A stretch of DNA of 64,000 nt. It comes from Leadbetterella sp. (GTDB lineage Bacteria; Bacteroidota; Bacteroidia; Cytophagales; Spirosomataceae). Shown here piece by piece: positions 32,764 through 41,307 of the stretch (the first letter of the stretch is position 1; each line of letters begins with the position of its first letter). The position numbers were made by a program, and so were the translations under genes. The stretch is from NCBI GenBank assembly GCA_019638185.1, contig JAHBUH010000014.1, positions 1 to 64,000 of the forward strand, read 5' to 3'. The notes beneath the pieces were generated by a model that saw nothing but the letters and a program-made list of their open reading frames with translations, was not told the DNA's origin and made no database searches.

Positions 32764-34926
32764 TTATAAGATGGACCCTAACAGCGTATGAAATTCCGGC
32801 CGGTCCGGAGCAGAAGCGTTGAAATCATGGATCAGGCCTTTGTCATCCACCACGATGTAATGGGGTAATTTACGGATGCGGGCTTCTTTCACAAACGCCG
32901 CCCCCGCGGGAAGCCAGTACTCCTGCAGGTTTTGGCCCTCCTTCCGGTCTTTGAGATAACTTTTCCAGCCTTCTTCATCAAAATCCACGTTCACTGACGC
33001 AAAAACCACGTTCCGGTACCAATAATACCGGGCAGCTGCATCTCTGAAGGCCTGCCGGGAACCGTCAGCGCCTTTTGACCAGAGTTCAATCACCACGTAT
33101 TTTCCCTTAAAATCTTTGATGGTTTTGGAATCATTATCCACATCCATAATCGTGATATCCGGGAAAGGCAAACCTTTCAGGGTTACCTGCTGCTCCGATA
33201 GTACCTGTTCTAATTTTTCAGTATATCTCGGGTCAGAGAATGCATCGGAATACCGGTTAATCAACTGTTGCCGGGCCTGGAAATCAGGGAGTTTTTCCAT
33301 GGAGGTCGCTATCTGGTAGCTCAGGAGTTTGTCTTTTATCCGCCCCTTTTCCAGGGCGCTTACGCCCGCCCAGGTGGCACTGTCGGCCCGGGCCCCTTCC
33401 TGCGAAAATGAACTTAGCTTAAACGCCAGGTAATTAGGGTTAGCCAGGGTCAGCTCTGACGGCTTCTCCAGCTCTTTTTCCAGCCGGGTCACCAGCGCTT
33501 TATAAGCTTTCTCTTCCCCGCTGTTGTTGCGATAAAAACCCTGCGCCGCTTTCAGGAAATTCACCGCCATGTCCTGTTGCTTAAACAGCAGGAAGTCATC
33601 CGCCACCGTGTAATTCTCCGCCGTACGGAAACTCTTCATTTTTTCCAGTGACCTCTCCCAGGCTTTGTTCATTTCCTTGTAATATTCGCCGGGTTTATCC
33701 TGGAAAAGCTGGGGAAAGTAGGAAATTTCAAAGCCAAAGGGCATGCCTTGCAGCCCGATTTCTGCCTTTCGGTTAGTTTTGAGAAAACTGATATCCCCGG
33801 AAGGCCCCCGGAAAACTTCAAAATTGTAAAAGTCGCCCTTGCCCAAAAACAGGCCTGTGTTTATGGAGCGGTCATCGGAAATCAATTTGTAAAAGCCCAA
33901 AGGAAGCTCCTCAGAACTGCTCCACGTAAATTCACCATTCACCAGCGGAATAGTGGCCACCTTTTGATTAAACTCCGGTTCGATCAGGTAAAGTTCTTTA
34001 GGAAGATCGGGGCCTTCCAGTTTCCCCGACAATGAGGTAGCGGCAAGAGGCGCCACCTGCTTTGGTTTTTGAATGAAATAGTACGCACTTCCCAGGACAA
34101 GCAGCATAAGAAGGGTCCTGATTCTTACTTTGGTATCAAAAATAAACGCCCTTTTAAAGCTTTTCCGGCTGTACCAGAGGTACCCGATGAGGAGAAAACT
34201 GATGGTCCAGAAAATACTGAGCGCTTCTGAAAAACCAAAAAAGGTATTCAGACTCCGGGTATCCTGGCTAAACGCCAGCTGCTCGGTATGCATGGGAGAA
34301 TACGGGTAAAACTCCTTCCGGATATAGGATACCAGGTTCAGCACCAATCCCAGTATGCCGATGATAAAAGGCCAGATATACCCCTGGAAAACCACGGATA
34401 CAAACAGCATGAAACCGGATATTCCCAGCGAGGAGACAAACAGTTTCAGGAAATCCTGCAGCAGCCAGCTAAAGCTCAGAGCCCATTTTGCCTCCGTTTG
34501 CCCAAAAAGCCATTGATTCAAAGCGGTAAACAGAATGGTAAACAGGAAGAAAAATGCGATAGTGAGGAAGGAAAGAAATACAATATTTAGATATTTCGCT
34601 AAATATATACTTAACTTTTTCACCGGCTGGGTTTCCATCAGTAACCACCCTCCGTTTTTATGATCTATCTGGCATATCCGGTTAGTGGCCACCACGATAA
34701 ACAGGATAATAAAAAACTTGGCAAACGGCCCGGTATCGCTCGTTAAAGCATCTTCAAACAAAGAGATGCTGGTTTCGGGAGGGCCGGGTATCCGGGGTCC
34801 GAAGATCTTCCCGGTAAATTTCAACAGGGGCATTACCAGCGCCAGGCCGGCTCCGGCATATATTAATCCCAATCCTTTGATTTTTATCCACTCAGTGCGG
34901 GTAGCTAATTGTAGATTTTTCAGCAT
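32764..34926 (-). CDS. ABC-2 type permease fused to a periplasmic thioredoxin-like domain lacking CxxC
   Basis: 720 residues. Residues 1-292 form an ABC-2 permease: a cytoplasmic start (RTEWIKIKG), about seven hydrophobic segments, and NRICQIDHKNGGWLL after the second. A seventh segment near 276-292 should carry the rest to the periplasm. Residues about 300-400 resemble a DUF4369-like beta domain, 400-575 are helical, and 588-720 have a TlpA/ResA-like thioredoxin fold (KGKYVVIELW, cis-proline in KLPHYIVVD at P688). The active-site position reads WSKGADGSRQ (616-625), with no cysteine. It ends 3 bases before the ATPase stop region and pairs with that gene. The fusion is unusual and its purpose unknown. 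Confidence 0.82.
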   Translation of the reverse strand: MLKNLQLATRTEWIKIKGLGLIYAGAGLALVMPLLKFTGKIFGPRIPGPPETSISLFEDALTSDTGPFAKFFIILFIVVATNRICQIDHKNGGWLLMETQPVKKLSIYLAKYLNIVFLSFLTIAFFFLFTILFTALNQWLFGQTEAKWALSFSWLLQDFLKLFVSSLGISGFMLFVSVVFQGYIWPFIIGILGLVLNLVSYIRKEFYPYSPMHTEQLAFSQDTRSLNTFFGFSEALSIFWTISFLLIGYLWYSRKSFKRAFIFDTKVRIRTLLMLLVLGSAYYFIQKPKQVAPLAATSLSGKLEGPDLPKELYLIEPEFNQKVATIPLVNGEFTWSSSEELPLGFYKLISDDRSINTGLFLGKGDFYNFEVFRGPSGDISFLKTNRKAEIGLQGMPFGFEISYFPQLFQDKPGEYYKEMNKAWERSLEKMKSFRTAENYTVADDFLLFKQQDMAVNFLKAAQGFYRNNSGEEKAYKALVTRLEKELEKPSELTLANPNYLAFKLSSFSQEGARADSATWAGVSALEKGRIKDKLLSYQIATSMEKLPDFQARQQLINRYSDAFSDPRYTEKLEQVLSEQQVTLKGLPFPDITIMDVDNDSKTIKDFKGKYVVIELWSKGADGSRQAFRDAAARYYWYRNVVFASVNVDFDEEGWKSYLKDRKEGQNLQEYWLPAGAAFVKEARIRKLPHYIVVDDKGLIHDFNASAPDRPEFHTLLGSIL

Positions 34927-34929
34927 GAC

Positions 34930-35829
34930 TTAATTCTTTTTCGTGATTTCCATAAACCATTTTTCAAAGCTTTCCACCGCACTTATCCGGTAAACCTCCG
35001 CCCCGTTTTCAATAAGCGTCCGGTTCGTGCGGGCTATGATCTCGATATCGCCGGTGTCCACCTCCAGGGTATTCTCGTCTATCAGCCGGGCGTGGTCTAT
35101 GTATTTCAGAAAATCGGGGGCATTTTTCAGTTTGATCTCCACCTTATCAAAACCATAGCGGTCGCTTAACTCCTCCTTACTTCCCTGGAACTTCACCTCC
35201 CCGTCAGCAATAATGGCCAGGTGGGTAACCATCTTTTCAAGTTCCTGCAGCAGGTGGCTGGAGATAAAGAGCGTGGTCCCGGTCTTTTGATTGAGTTCCA
35301 CCAGCAGCTGCCGTATTTCCACCATACCGTTAGGATCCAAGCCGTTAACCGGTTCATCCAGGATCAGCAGTTGCGGTTTCCCCAGCAAAGCCATGGCAAT
35401 AGCCAGCCGCTGTTTCATGCCCAGGGAGTACTTCTTCATTTTAATAAACCGGGCATCCCACATGCCCACCAGCTTCAGCGCTTCATCAATGTTCTCCCGG
35501 GGCAGCTCCCGCAGGATGGCCAGTGTGCGGAGATTGTCAATACCACTCAGGTGGTCATAAAAAGCCGGGTAATCAATGAGCGTTCCCATCTTACGGAACG
35601 TCTCAGGATAAGCCGTCTCAATAGGCTCCCCAAACACCTTAACCGTATGATTCACTTCAGGATACACCCCCAGGATCACACGCATGGTAGTAGATTTTCC
35701 GGCGCCGTTAGCCCCTATAAACCCATAAATGCTACCCTTAGGCACCGCCAGGCTAATATTTTTAAGAATCTGCTTTTTCGGAGAAAACCCAAACGAAAGG
35801 TTCTCAATTTGTATAATATTTTCAGCCAT
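34930..35829 (-). CDS. ABC transporter ATP-binding protein, CcmA/NatA-like
   Basis: About 299 residues from the ATG at 35829 (MAENIIQIENLSFGF), the usual start of this family. The open frame continues upstream to 35886 through a hydrophobic stretch with a fortuitous lipobox, which I discard. Walker A GANGAGKST, Q-loop region, signature YSLGMKQRLAIA, Walker B LLILDEPVNGLD and the switch His in SSHLLQELE are present. It energises the permease encoded immediately downstream. The C-terminal 80 residues are a typical regulatory extension. Confidence 0.93.
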   Translation of the reverse strand: MAENIIQIENLSFGFSPKKQILKNISLAVPKGSIYGFIGANGAGKSTTMRVILGVYPEVNHTVKVFGEPIETAYPETFRKMGTLIDYPAFYDHLSGIDNLRTLAILRELPRENIDEALKLVGMWDARFIKMKKYSLGMKQRLAIAMALLGKPQLLILDEPVNGLDPNGMVEIRQLLVELNQKTGTTLFISSHLLQELEKMVTHLAIIADGEVKFQGSKEELSDRYGFDKVEIKLKNAPDFLKYIDHARLIDENTLEVDTGDIEIIARTNRTLIENGAEVYRISAVESFEKWFMEITKKN

Positions 35830-35961
35830 AGCGCACCCGGTTAAAAAGGTCACCAATATTACCCATAAAAAAGCAGCGCCCACCAAAATAAATGCTTAAA
35901 AGGAAAATACCGGTGATAAATGGCAGCACAAAACTTCCCCATAAAAATATCAGGCGGCCTA

Positions 35962-35992
35962 TTGTCCCGTAAAAAGGATTTTTCTACCTTTG
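35962..35992 (+). promoter_or_regulatory. Promoter of the tRNA gene
   Basis: TTG at 35962-35964 and TACCTTTG at 35985-35992 with 20 bases between, a good match to the Bacteroidota -33/-7 consensus. Transcription would start near 35999, about 33 bases before the tRNA. Confidence 0.6.
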
Positions 35993-36031
35993 CATCACTT
36001 TTGAAAAAGGCCACCCGCGCCAATTTCAACA

Positions 36032-36105
36032 GGTCCTATAGCTCAGTTGGTTAGAGCACCTGACTCATAATCAGGTGGTCCCTGGTTCGAGCCCAGGTGG
36101 GACCA
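36032..36105 (+). tRNA. tRNA with anticodon CAT (Met or lysidine-modified Ile)
   Basis: A 74-base cloverleaf. The acceptor GGTCCTA pairs with TGGGACC, the D loop is AGCTCAGTTGGTTAGAGC, the anticodon stem CCTGA/TCAGG encloses CTCATAA, and the T arm is GGTTCGAGCCC. The anticodon is CAT. The CCA end is not encoded. Elongator Met and tRNA-Ile2 (CAT read as AUA after lysidine modification) cannot be separated with confidence by eye; the GG start does not suit an initiator. Confidence 0.9.
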
Positions 36106-36116
36106 CCCTCAGAATG

Positions 36117-36153
36117 AAGGAGTTAGACGAAAGTCTGGCTCCTTTCTTTTTTT
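36117..36153 (+). terminator. Rho-independent terminator after the tRNA
   Basis: AAGGAGTTAGAC (36117-36128) pairs with GTCTGGCTCCTT (36133-36144) around GAAA, with two G-T pairs. A T-rich run follows at 36145-36153. Confidence 0.85.
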
Positions 36154-36209
36154 ACTTGCCCAACATTTTGCCGAACATTTAGGATTGATCCTTTTTTAAT
36201 AGTAAAAGC

Positions 36210-36956
36210 CTATATTCTGGTCAATAAACTCACAAAAGATTCCCTGCGGTTACGAGCTATGGGCAGTTCTGCCCCGTTAGTCATTTTTACAAATCCACCC
36301 TCCCCTTTAATGTATTGGGTGATGTAGCTCATATTGACCAGAAATTGCTTATGTATCCGGAAGAAATTTTGTAGCGAAAGTACTTCTTCCACATCGCCGA
36401 GTGTTTTGGTGATGAGGAGTTTTTCGCCGGTTGAAAGATAAAATTTGGTGTAGGCACTGTCTGACTCGCAGTACACTATTTTATTGATTTCTACAAAAAT
36501 ATAGCCCGTAGCATGAGGAAGTGCCAGCCGATCGGGGTTACGGCCGGGCGCGTACAGGCTTTGGCGCAGGAGTTCAATCTGTTGTTTTTCGATGTTTTTT
36601 TTATTTTCTGCTTTGGCAACAGCTTTTTGGAGTTCATCAATATCTATAGGCTTCAACAGGTACTCCAATGCACTAAACTTAAAGGCTTTTACGGCAAAAT
36701 CATTATACGCCGTAGTAAAAACAATACTGAAATTGATGTCAGCATCCAAATTTTCGAGTAGCTGAAACCCATTCATCACAGGCATCTCGATGTCTAAAAA
36801 AACCAAATCGGGCTGATGCTTTCTAATGGCCGAAAGCCCTTCTCCTCCCCCTAAACCCTCCGCCACGATGCTGACCTGAGGACAGTATTTTTCTATCTGT
36901 AATTTCAAAATAGAAATACAAGCGGGTTCGTCGTCAATAATTATGGCTCTTAACAT
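36210..36956 (-). CDS. LytTR-type response regulator
   Basis: 248 residues. Receiver domain at 1-120 with IIDDEPA, phosphorylated Asp in DLVFLDIEMPVMNG (near 55), FTTAYNDFAVKAF and the Lys in LLKPIDIDE. A LytTR DNA-binding domain occupies about 145-245 (YIFVEINKIVYCESDSAYTK, FFRIHKQFLVNMSYI). It overlaps the upstream sensor gene by 7 bases, so the two form one signalling pair. Confidence 0.93.
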   Translation of the reverse strand: MLRAIIIDDEPACISILKLQIEKYCPQVSIVAEGLGGGEGLSAIRKHQPDLVFLDIEMPVMNGFQLLENLDADINFSIVFTTAYNDFAVKAFKFSALEYLLKPIDIDELQKAVAKAENKKNIEKQQIELLRQSLYAPGRNPDRLALPHATGYIFVEINKIVYCESDSAYTKFYLSTGEKLLITKTLGDVEEVLSLQNFFRIHKQFLVNMSYITQYIKGEGGFVKMTNGAELPIARNRRESFVSLLTRI

Positions 36957-38878
36957 GGTATTTCGATGGTTACTTTTGTTCCTGTTGTATGACCATCTTC
37001 CAGATCCACTATCCTGATCTGGCTATCGATTTTGTATAACTGGCTCAGGATTTTTAGCCGGTCAGAGGTAATTTGCATCCCAAACGATTTGTCTTTTGTG
37101 GCTGTTTTACTTTTCAATTCCCGGGCTTTTTCTCTCCCCACTCCATTATCTACGATTTCTATTTTGAGGAGGTTTTCGTTGGGTTGAACTATATTCACCC
37201 ACACTTTCCCGCCTTGTACTTTATGCATAAGTCCATGCCAGATGGCATTTTCAATGTAGGGCTGCAGTAACAACGGCGGCAATTGCACAAAACGCTGATC
37301 AATATCCTCCTGAACATTAATCTCGTATTGGACTTTGCCTTTGAAGCGCATAGCTTCGAGCTCAATATACAGCCTGAGAGCTTCGAGTTCACTTTGTAAT
37401 GTAATTAGTTCCGACTTTGAGTTTTCTAAAACCAAACGGATGAGTTTTGAGAATTTGGTTAGATAAATCGAGGCAGACTCGGGATTATTTGAAAGTGTGA
37501 AGTTGTTGATTGAATTTAAAACGTTAAAGATAAAATGAGGATTCATTTGAGCTCGTAATGCCGTCATTTCTACCTCGTAGAGTCGTTTTCGGTGTTCAGA
37601 TTCCTGTTCAAATAATTCTTGTTGGGTGGCGTACAGCTCGTCGGTTCGTTGCTCCACCCTGTTTTCCAGTTCTGAGTTAAGTTTTTTCAACTCACTTTGA
37701 TAGTTTTCTATTTCACTACTTTTCTCTTTCAATTTACGATTCACAAACCATAAAAAAGCTACGAAAATCAGGATCAGGCCCAATACACTTGTCAACCAAA
37801 TGTTGTTTTTTCGCTGCTGTTGATTTTCTGTATTTTGCTGTGCAATGAGTTGTTGCTGCTTTTTATTTTCGTATTCATAGTGCAAGGCATCCAGTTTTTG
37901 GTTAGTGCTTTCTTCCGACATCAGATCTTTATATTTCATCCAGTTGATGTGAGATTCTAAGGCTTTGGGAGTATTGCCCAGCAATCGGTAACACTCATAC
38001 AGGGTTTTTGAAGCATCTCTTTCAGAGTAATAAATATTGAGTCTTTGGGCATTTGCAAAGGCCCTTTCTGCAAAATCAATAGCCGTTTTGTATTCTTTTT
38101 GACTTAAGTAAACTTCTGCCAGATAGTTTTGTGCATCGGTTTTCAGATAATCTGAGTGGTCTTTCTCATACAACGCAATGGCCTTCAAAAAATAGTCAAT
38201 GGCTTTGGTGTACAACCCCTGTGTTTTCGCCCAGATGCCATAAATAGCAAAACCGTAGCCTTCAAAAGTATTGTTCCCGAGAGAATGGGCCAGGTCTATT
38301 CCTTTTTCGATATGGGTTTTGGCGGTATCAAATTTCTTCAGTTTAGTATGTATGTCTCCGAGGTCTATGTAAGTGGCCGCTACATTTTGTTTATCGTTTT
38401 GATTTGTCTTTAGTTGCAAATTCAAATAGTGCATTGATTTTTCGGGTTTTTCGAGCCAGTGGTAGGCATCGCCCAGGATTCGTAAGAAAGTAGCCTCCCA
38501 AAAAGCGTCTTTGACACTTTCGGCAATCGCTCTGCCTTTATTGGCCAACTCTATTGCCGAATAATATTTACTTTGCGTGCCTTCTACCTGAGCCAGCATT
38601 TTGTAGCCATACATCTGGCCCTTTTTCCAGCCGATAGTTTCCGCCAATTTTAGCATCACTAAAGCATCCTTTCTGGCGCTATCGGCATTAACAGACTCGG
38701 TTTTGATCTTGGTCACTTCGGCCAATAACAGCACTTTAAGCGTATCGTTTTTAAAAGACGGGGCTGATTTCAGGAGAGAATCTAAACGTTTATTAAGCAT
38801 TTCAAGCCTTGTATCCGCCTGGGCAGATACAAACGGAATGTTAAGCAAAAACAATATACTTACATAAATGATTTTCAT
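36950..38878 (-). CDS. LytS-like sensor histidine kinase with periplasmic TPR repeats
   Basis: 642 residues. Signal peptide (IIYVSILFLLNIPFVSAQ), TPR-type repeats from about 60 to 330, a membrane segment near 355-377 (NIWLTSVLGLILIFVAFLWF), a coiled coil, a His_kinase domain with the phospho-accepting His in LRAQMNPHFIFNVLNSINNF, and an HATPase domain (YIENAIWHGLM, IVDNGVGREKA). It phosphorylates the LytTR regulator encoded immediately downstream. It is divergent from the OmpA-family gene at 39097, a possible target. Confidence 0.92.
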   Translation of the reverse strand: MKIIYVSILFLLNIPFVSAQADTRLEMLNKRLDSLLKSAPSFKNDTLKVLLLAEVTKIKTESVNADSARKDALVMLKLAETIGWKKGQMYGYKMLAQVEGTQSKYYSAIELANKGRAIAESVKDAFWEATFLRILGDAYHWLEKPEKSMHYLNLQLKTNQNDKQNVAATYIDLGDIHTKLKKFDTAKTHIEKGIDLAHSLGNNTFEGYGFAIYGIWAKTQGLYTKAIDYFLKAIALYEKDHSDYLKTDAQNYLAEVYLSQKEYKTAIDFAERAFANAQRLNIYYSERDASKTLYECYRLLGNTPKALESHINWMKYKDLMSEESTNQKLDALHYEYENKKQQQLIAQQNTENQQQRKNNIWLTSVLGLILIFVAFLWFVNRKLKEKSSEIENYQSELKKLNSELENRVEQRTDELYATQQELFEQESEHRKRLYEVEMTALRAQMNPHFIFNVLNSINNFTLSNNPESASIYLTKFSKLIRLVLENSKSELITLQSELEALRLYIELEAMRFKGKVQYEINVQEDIDQRFVQLPPLLLQPYIENAIWHGLMHKVQGGKVWVNIVQPNENLLKIEIVDNGVGREKARELKSKTATKDKSFGMQITSDRLKILSQLYKIDSQIRIVDLEDGHTTGTKVTIEIPC

Positions 38879-39039
38879 AAACTAAAAGTAGAGAAAATAC
38901 AGATACCGATGCAAGCAAAAGCTAATAAGCAGTTGTTTTGAATGAGCTATTGGCGGCTACCTTGCAGTAATCGGTTTTCTGTTCACTCTTCCAAAACAAC
39001 ACTTCATTAACCCAAACCGACACCCACCTAAATCCAGAT

Positions 39040-39069
39040 TTTGTATCCAATAGGAGATGCCTATGTTTG
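39040..39069 (+). promoter_or_regulatory. Promoter of the OmpA-family gene
   Basis: TTTG at 39040-39043 and TATGTTTG at 39062-39069, 18 bases apart. Transcription would start near 39075. This rules out the TTG at 39067 as start codon and supports the ATG at 39097. Confidence 0.6.
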
Positions 39070-39096
39070 TCTTATCAGAATCAAACAAATATACTC

Positions 39097-40230
39097 ATGA
39101 AAAAAGCATCTGTATCTTTCGGCCTTTTAGAATTTGTTTTTCTCGCAACTCTCTCATTAACTCAGATAGCAAATGCCCAGGTGCCTGAAAAATCCTATGC
39201 CCGGTTTGATTTTTTGCCCGGCGATAAAGTTTTGTTTGAAGATGATTTCCTGGATGAGAGTGTTGACGAAATCCCCTCCCATTGGGTAGTTTCCGGAAAA
39301 ATTGAAATCGTAAAAATCAATAACGAATTAACAATGGGCCTGTTAGACGGTACGCCTACCGCTTATCCGCGGTTAAAAAATGATCTATCTCCGCAGCGTT
39401 TCACCGTAGAATTTGATTATCTGTACCGGCATAATACCAAAACATGGAAACAGGCTGTGGCAGATGGAAATACCGGCGGCAACCGGTTAGAGATACAGTT
39501 TGCCAATAATGATGATTATTATAACCGGGAACTTCAGGACAACGTTCTGGGTGATTTCTATAACAATACCCTGATCATAGGAGCCGAAGGCATTGTTCAG
39601 TTTGCCAATGCAAAAGGAAGCTATACTTCCGGCAAAAAAATAGAAGATCTGGGTGACACTTATGAAGATCTTTGCGATAAGTGGGTCCATGTTTCTATTG
39701 CTGTTACCGAAAAATCACTAAAAGTATATCTCAATAGCGAAAGAGTACTGAATGCCCAAATCACCAAAGGGCGGGCTCTGGGCTTCCAATTGTCGGCCAA
39801 TACCTCATCTTACGAAATGGCCTCACAGGTTTTTATCAAAAATGTAAGAGTAGCTGAAGGGGGTGCAGATCCCTACAAAACCCTCTCTGCGGATGGAAGG
39901 TTTATTGCCCGGGGAATCAATTTTGATGTAGCAAAAGCCACACTCAAACCCGAAAGCATGGGCACATTCAATACTATTTCTGCTATGATGAAGGAACATA
40001 CTGACCTGAAACTGGAGATTGGAGGCCACACCGATGCCAGCGGTGACGATGCCGGCAATCTCAAATTATCGCAAGAGAGAGCCGATGCCGTAAAAAACAA
40101 ACTGGTATCGCTGGGAGTAGACGCCAGCCGTTTAAGTACCAAAGGCTATGGAGAAACCCAACCCATCGGCGATAATAATACTTTTGAAGGGAAAGCCGAA
40201 AACCGCAGGGTAGAATTTGTAAAAATGTAA
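39097..40230 (+). CDS. OmpA-family outer-membrane protein with N-terminal lectin-like domain
   Basis: 377 residues from the ATG at 39097, giving a proper signal peptide (LEFVFLATLSLTQIANAQ). Residues about 40-250 are beta-rich with the look of a concanavalin-type jelly roll (FTVEFDYLYRH, LEIQFANNDDYYN, KVYLNSERVLNAQ). Residues about 265-377 are an OmpA peptidoglycan-binding domain (LEIGGHTDASGDD, NLKLSQERADAVKNKL, NRRVEFVKM). It probably anchors the outer membrane to the wall while showing a ligand-binding domain. It is paralogous to the gene at 59057-60259 and is followed after 37 bases by an unknown gene. Confidence 0.87.
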   Translation: MKKASVSFGLLEFVFLATLSLTQIANAQVPEKSYARFDFLPGDKVLFEDDFLDESVDEIPSHWVVSGKIEIVKINNELTMGLLDGTPTAYPRLKNDLSPQRFTVEFDYLYRHNTKTWKQAVADGNTGGNRLEIQFANNDDYYNRELQDNVLGDFYNNTLIIGAEGIVQFANAKGSYTSGKKIEDLGDTYEDLCDKWVHVSIAVTEKSLKVYLNSERVLNAQITKGRALGFQLSANTSSYEMASQVFIKNVRVAEGGADPYKTLSADGRFIARGINFDVAKATLKPESMGTFNTISAMMKEHTDLKLEIGGHTDASGDDAGNLKLSQERADAVKNKLVSLGVDASRLSTKGYGETQPIGDNNTFEGKAENRRVEFVKM

Positions 40231-40267
40231 ACTTCTGTTTAATTATTCATCTAAAATTTATCATTTC

Positions 40268-41152
40268 ATGAAAAAAAATATACTCTGCGGGATCATGCTG
40301 ATAAGTATTTCGGCATTTCGCCTCATCGATGACCTCGCCAGGTACAATATCAATGTACCCGAATTTAAAGAACAGCTGCAAAGCCTCGCAACCAAAAGCG
40401 AGTTTCCCAATTTTTCGTTTTATATGCCCCGAAACATCAGGGAGTTAGCCCAAAAACTACAGGATAACGAAAAAACCGCTATGGCAAAGGCGGTTGGGGA
40501 ATTCGCAAAAACCTATGTCTCGTCTGCCTCTTTTAAGACAGAGGCAATAAAAATGCTTGATGCGCAGAAAGAATCAACAGATCCGGAAAGTGCCGGACTA
40601 AAAGAGGAATATCAATACAAATACAATGAGCAAGTGGCCGAAATAGAGGGCATGATGCCATTTTTAAATGAAGATTTTTTTAATACACAACAGCAAATGG
40701 CGGAAGGCCTGAAGGCAGCAATCAGTACCCTCCCAGACGATACCAGTGCCGATGACATGGACAATCTCAAAAGAACAGTTGCTGAAGCGGAAGCCATCGT
40801 CTTGCTGAAGCCGCTGTTTAAAAGTGACAAAAAGGCCTTTGTAAAGAAGTTAGCCGACCAGAGGGCAAGAAGTGCAGTCAATGAGATAATTGCCCGGCGA
40901 AAACAACGTAACAACGAAATAGACCGTCAGAAAGATTTTAAAGCCAATATCAAAAAACAACTTCAACAGTTTTTAGACGAAACCGCAGATGTAGATTTTA
41001 ATGCTCAAACCAAAACCGACTACGGCAGAATAGTATTTGTGAATCCGGCATACGAGCAAAAGTCCCGTACCTGGAAACAAGCCTACCGCATAGGAAAAGC
41101 AGGAACAGCCGTGTTTAGAGACATTGCCCGGGAATGGCTGAAAGAACTTTAA
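40268..41152 (+). CDS. Unknown, probably exported helical protein, partner of the OmpA-family gene
   Basis: 294 residues that I do not recognise. A short hydrophobic N-terminus (KKNILCGIMLISISAF) suggests export. The rest is almost wholly helical and charged, with coiled-coil-like stretches near 55-120 and 170-240. No cysteines or catalytic motifs stand out after the signal region. It follows the OmpA-family gene by 37 bases in the same direction and is likely co-expressed, perhaps as a periplasmic partner. Confidence 0.7.
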   Translation: MKKNILCGIMLISISAFRLIDDLARYNINVPEFKEQLQSLATKSEFPNFSFYMPRNIRELAQKLQDNEKTAMAKAVGEFAKTYVSSASFKTEAIKMLDAQKESTDPESAGLKEEYQYKYNEQVAEIEGMMPFLNEDFFNTQQQMAEGLKAAISTLPDDTSADDMDNLKRTVAEAEAIVLLKPLFKSDKKAFVKKLADQRARSAVNEIIARRKQRNNEIDRQKDFKANIKKQLQQFLDETADVDFNAQTKTDYGRIVFVNPAYEQKSRTWKQAYRIGKAGTAVFRDIAREWLKEL

Positions 41153-41162
41153 GCCAAAGTAT

Positions 41163-41291
41163 TCAAAACTCTCCAAGCCTGCGTTTATTGATTAAATCCA
41201 CACCTCTTTTAGGGAGAACATCTATATCACGGTAAATTGTCCTTGCACTTATATTGAATTTATCCGCAAGGTTTGTCACTGACCCATAGCT
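41163..41291 (-). pseudogene. Fragment of a DeoR/WYL-type (YafY-like) regulator HTH
   Basis: 42 codons open between stops read LADKFNISARTIYRDIDVLP followed by KRGVDLI. This is the recognition part of an HTH_11 domain as at the start of YafY/WYL regulators. The start and everything after the HTH are missing. It lies in the 155-base gap between two convergent genes. Confidence 0.65.
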
Positions 41292-41307
41292 TTATGGAAA
41301 TAAATCA

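Noticed and set aside
35827-35886. Lipoprotein-like N-terminus on the ABC ATPase
   Set aside because: The extension with a lipobox-like FLTGCA is upstream of the family's normal start MAENIIQIENL; a cytoplasmic ATPase would not carry it.
36032-36105. tRNA as an integration site for a mobile element
   Set aside because: No integrase gene and no repeated tRNA 3' end were seen on either side.
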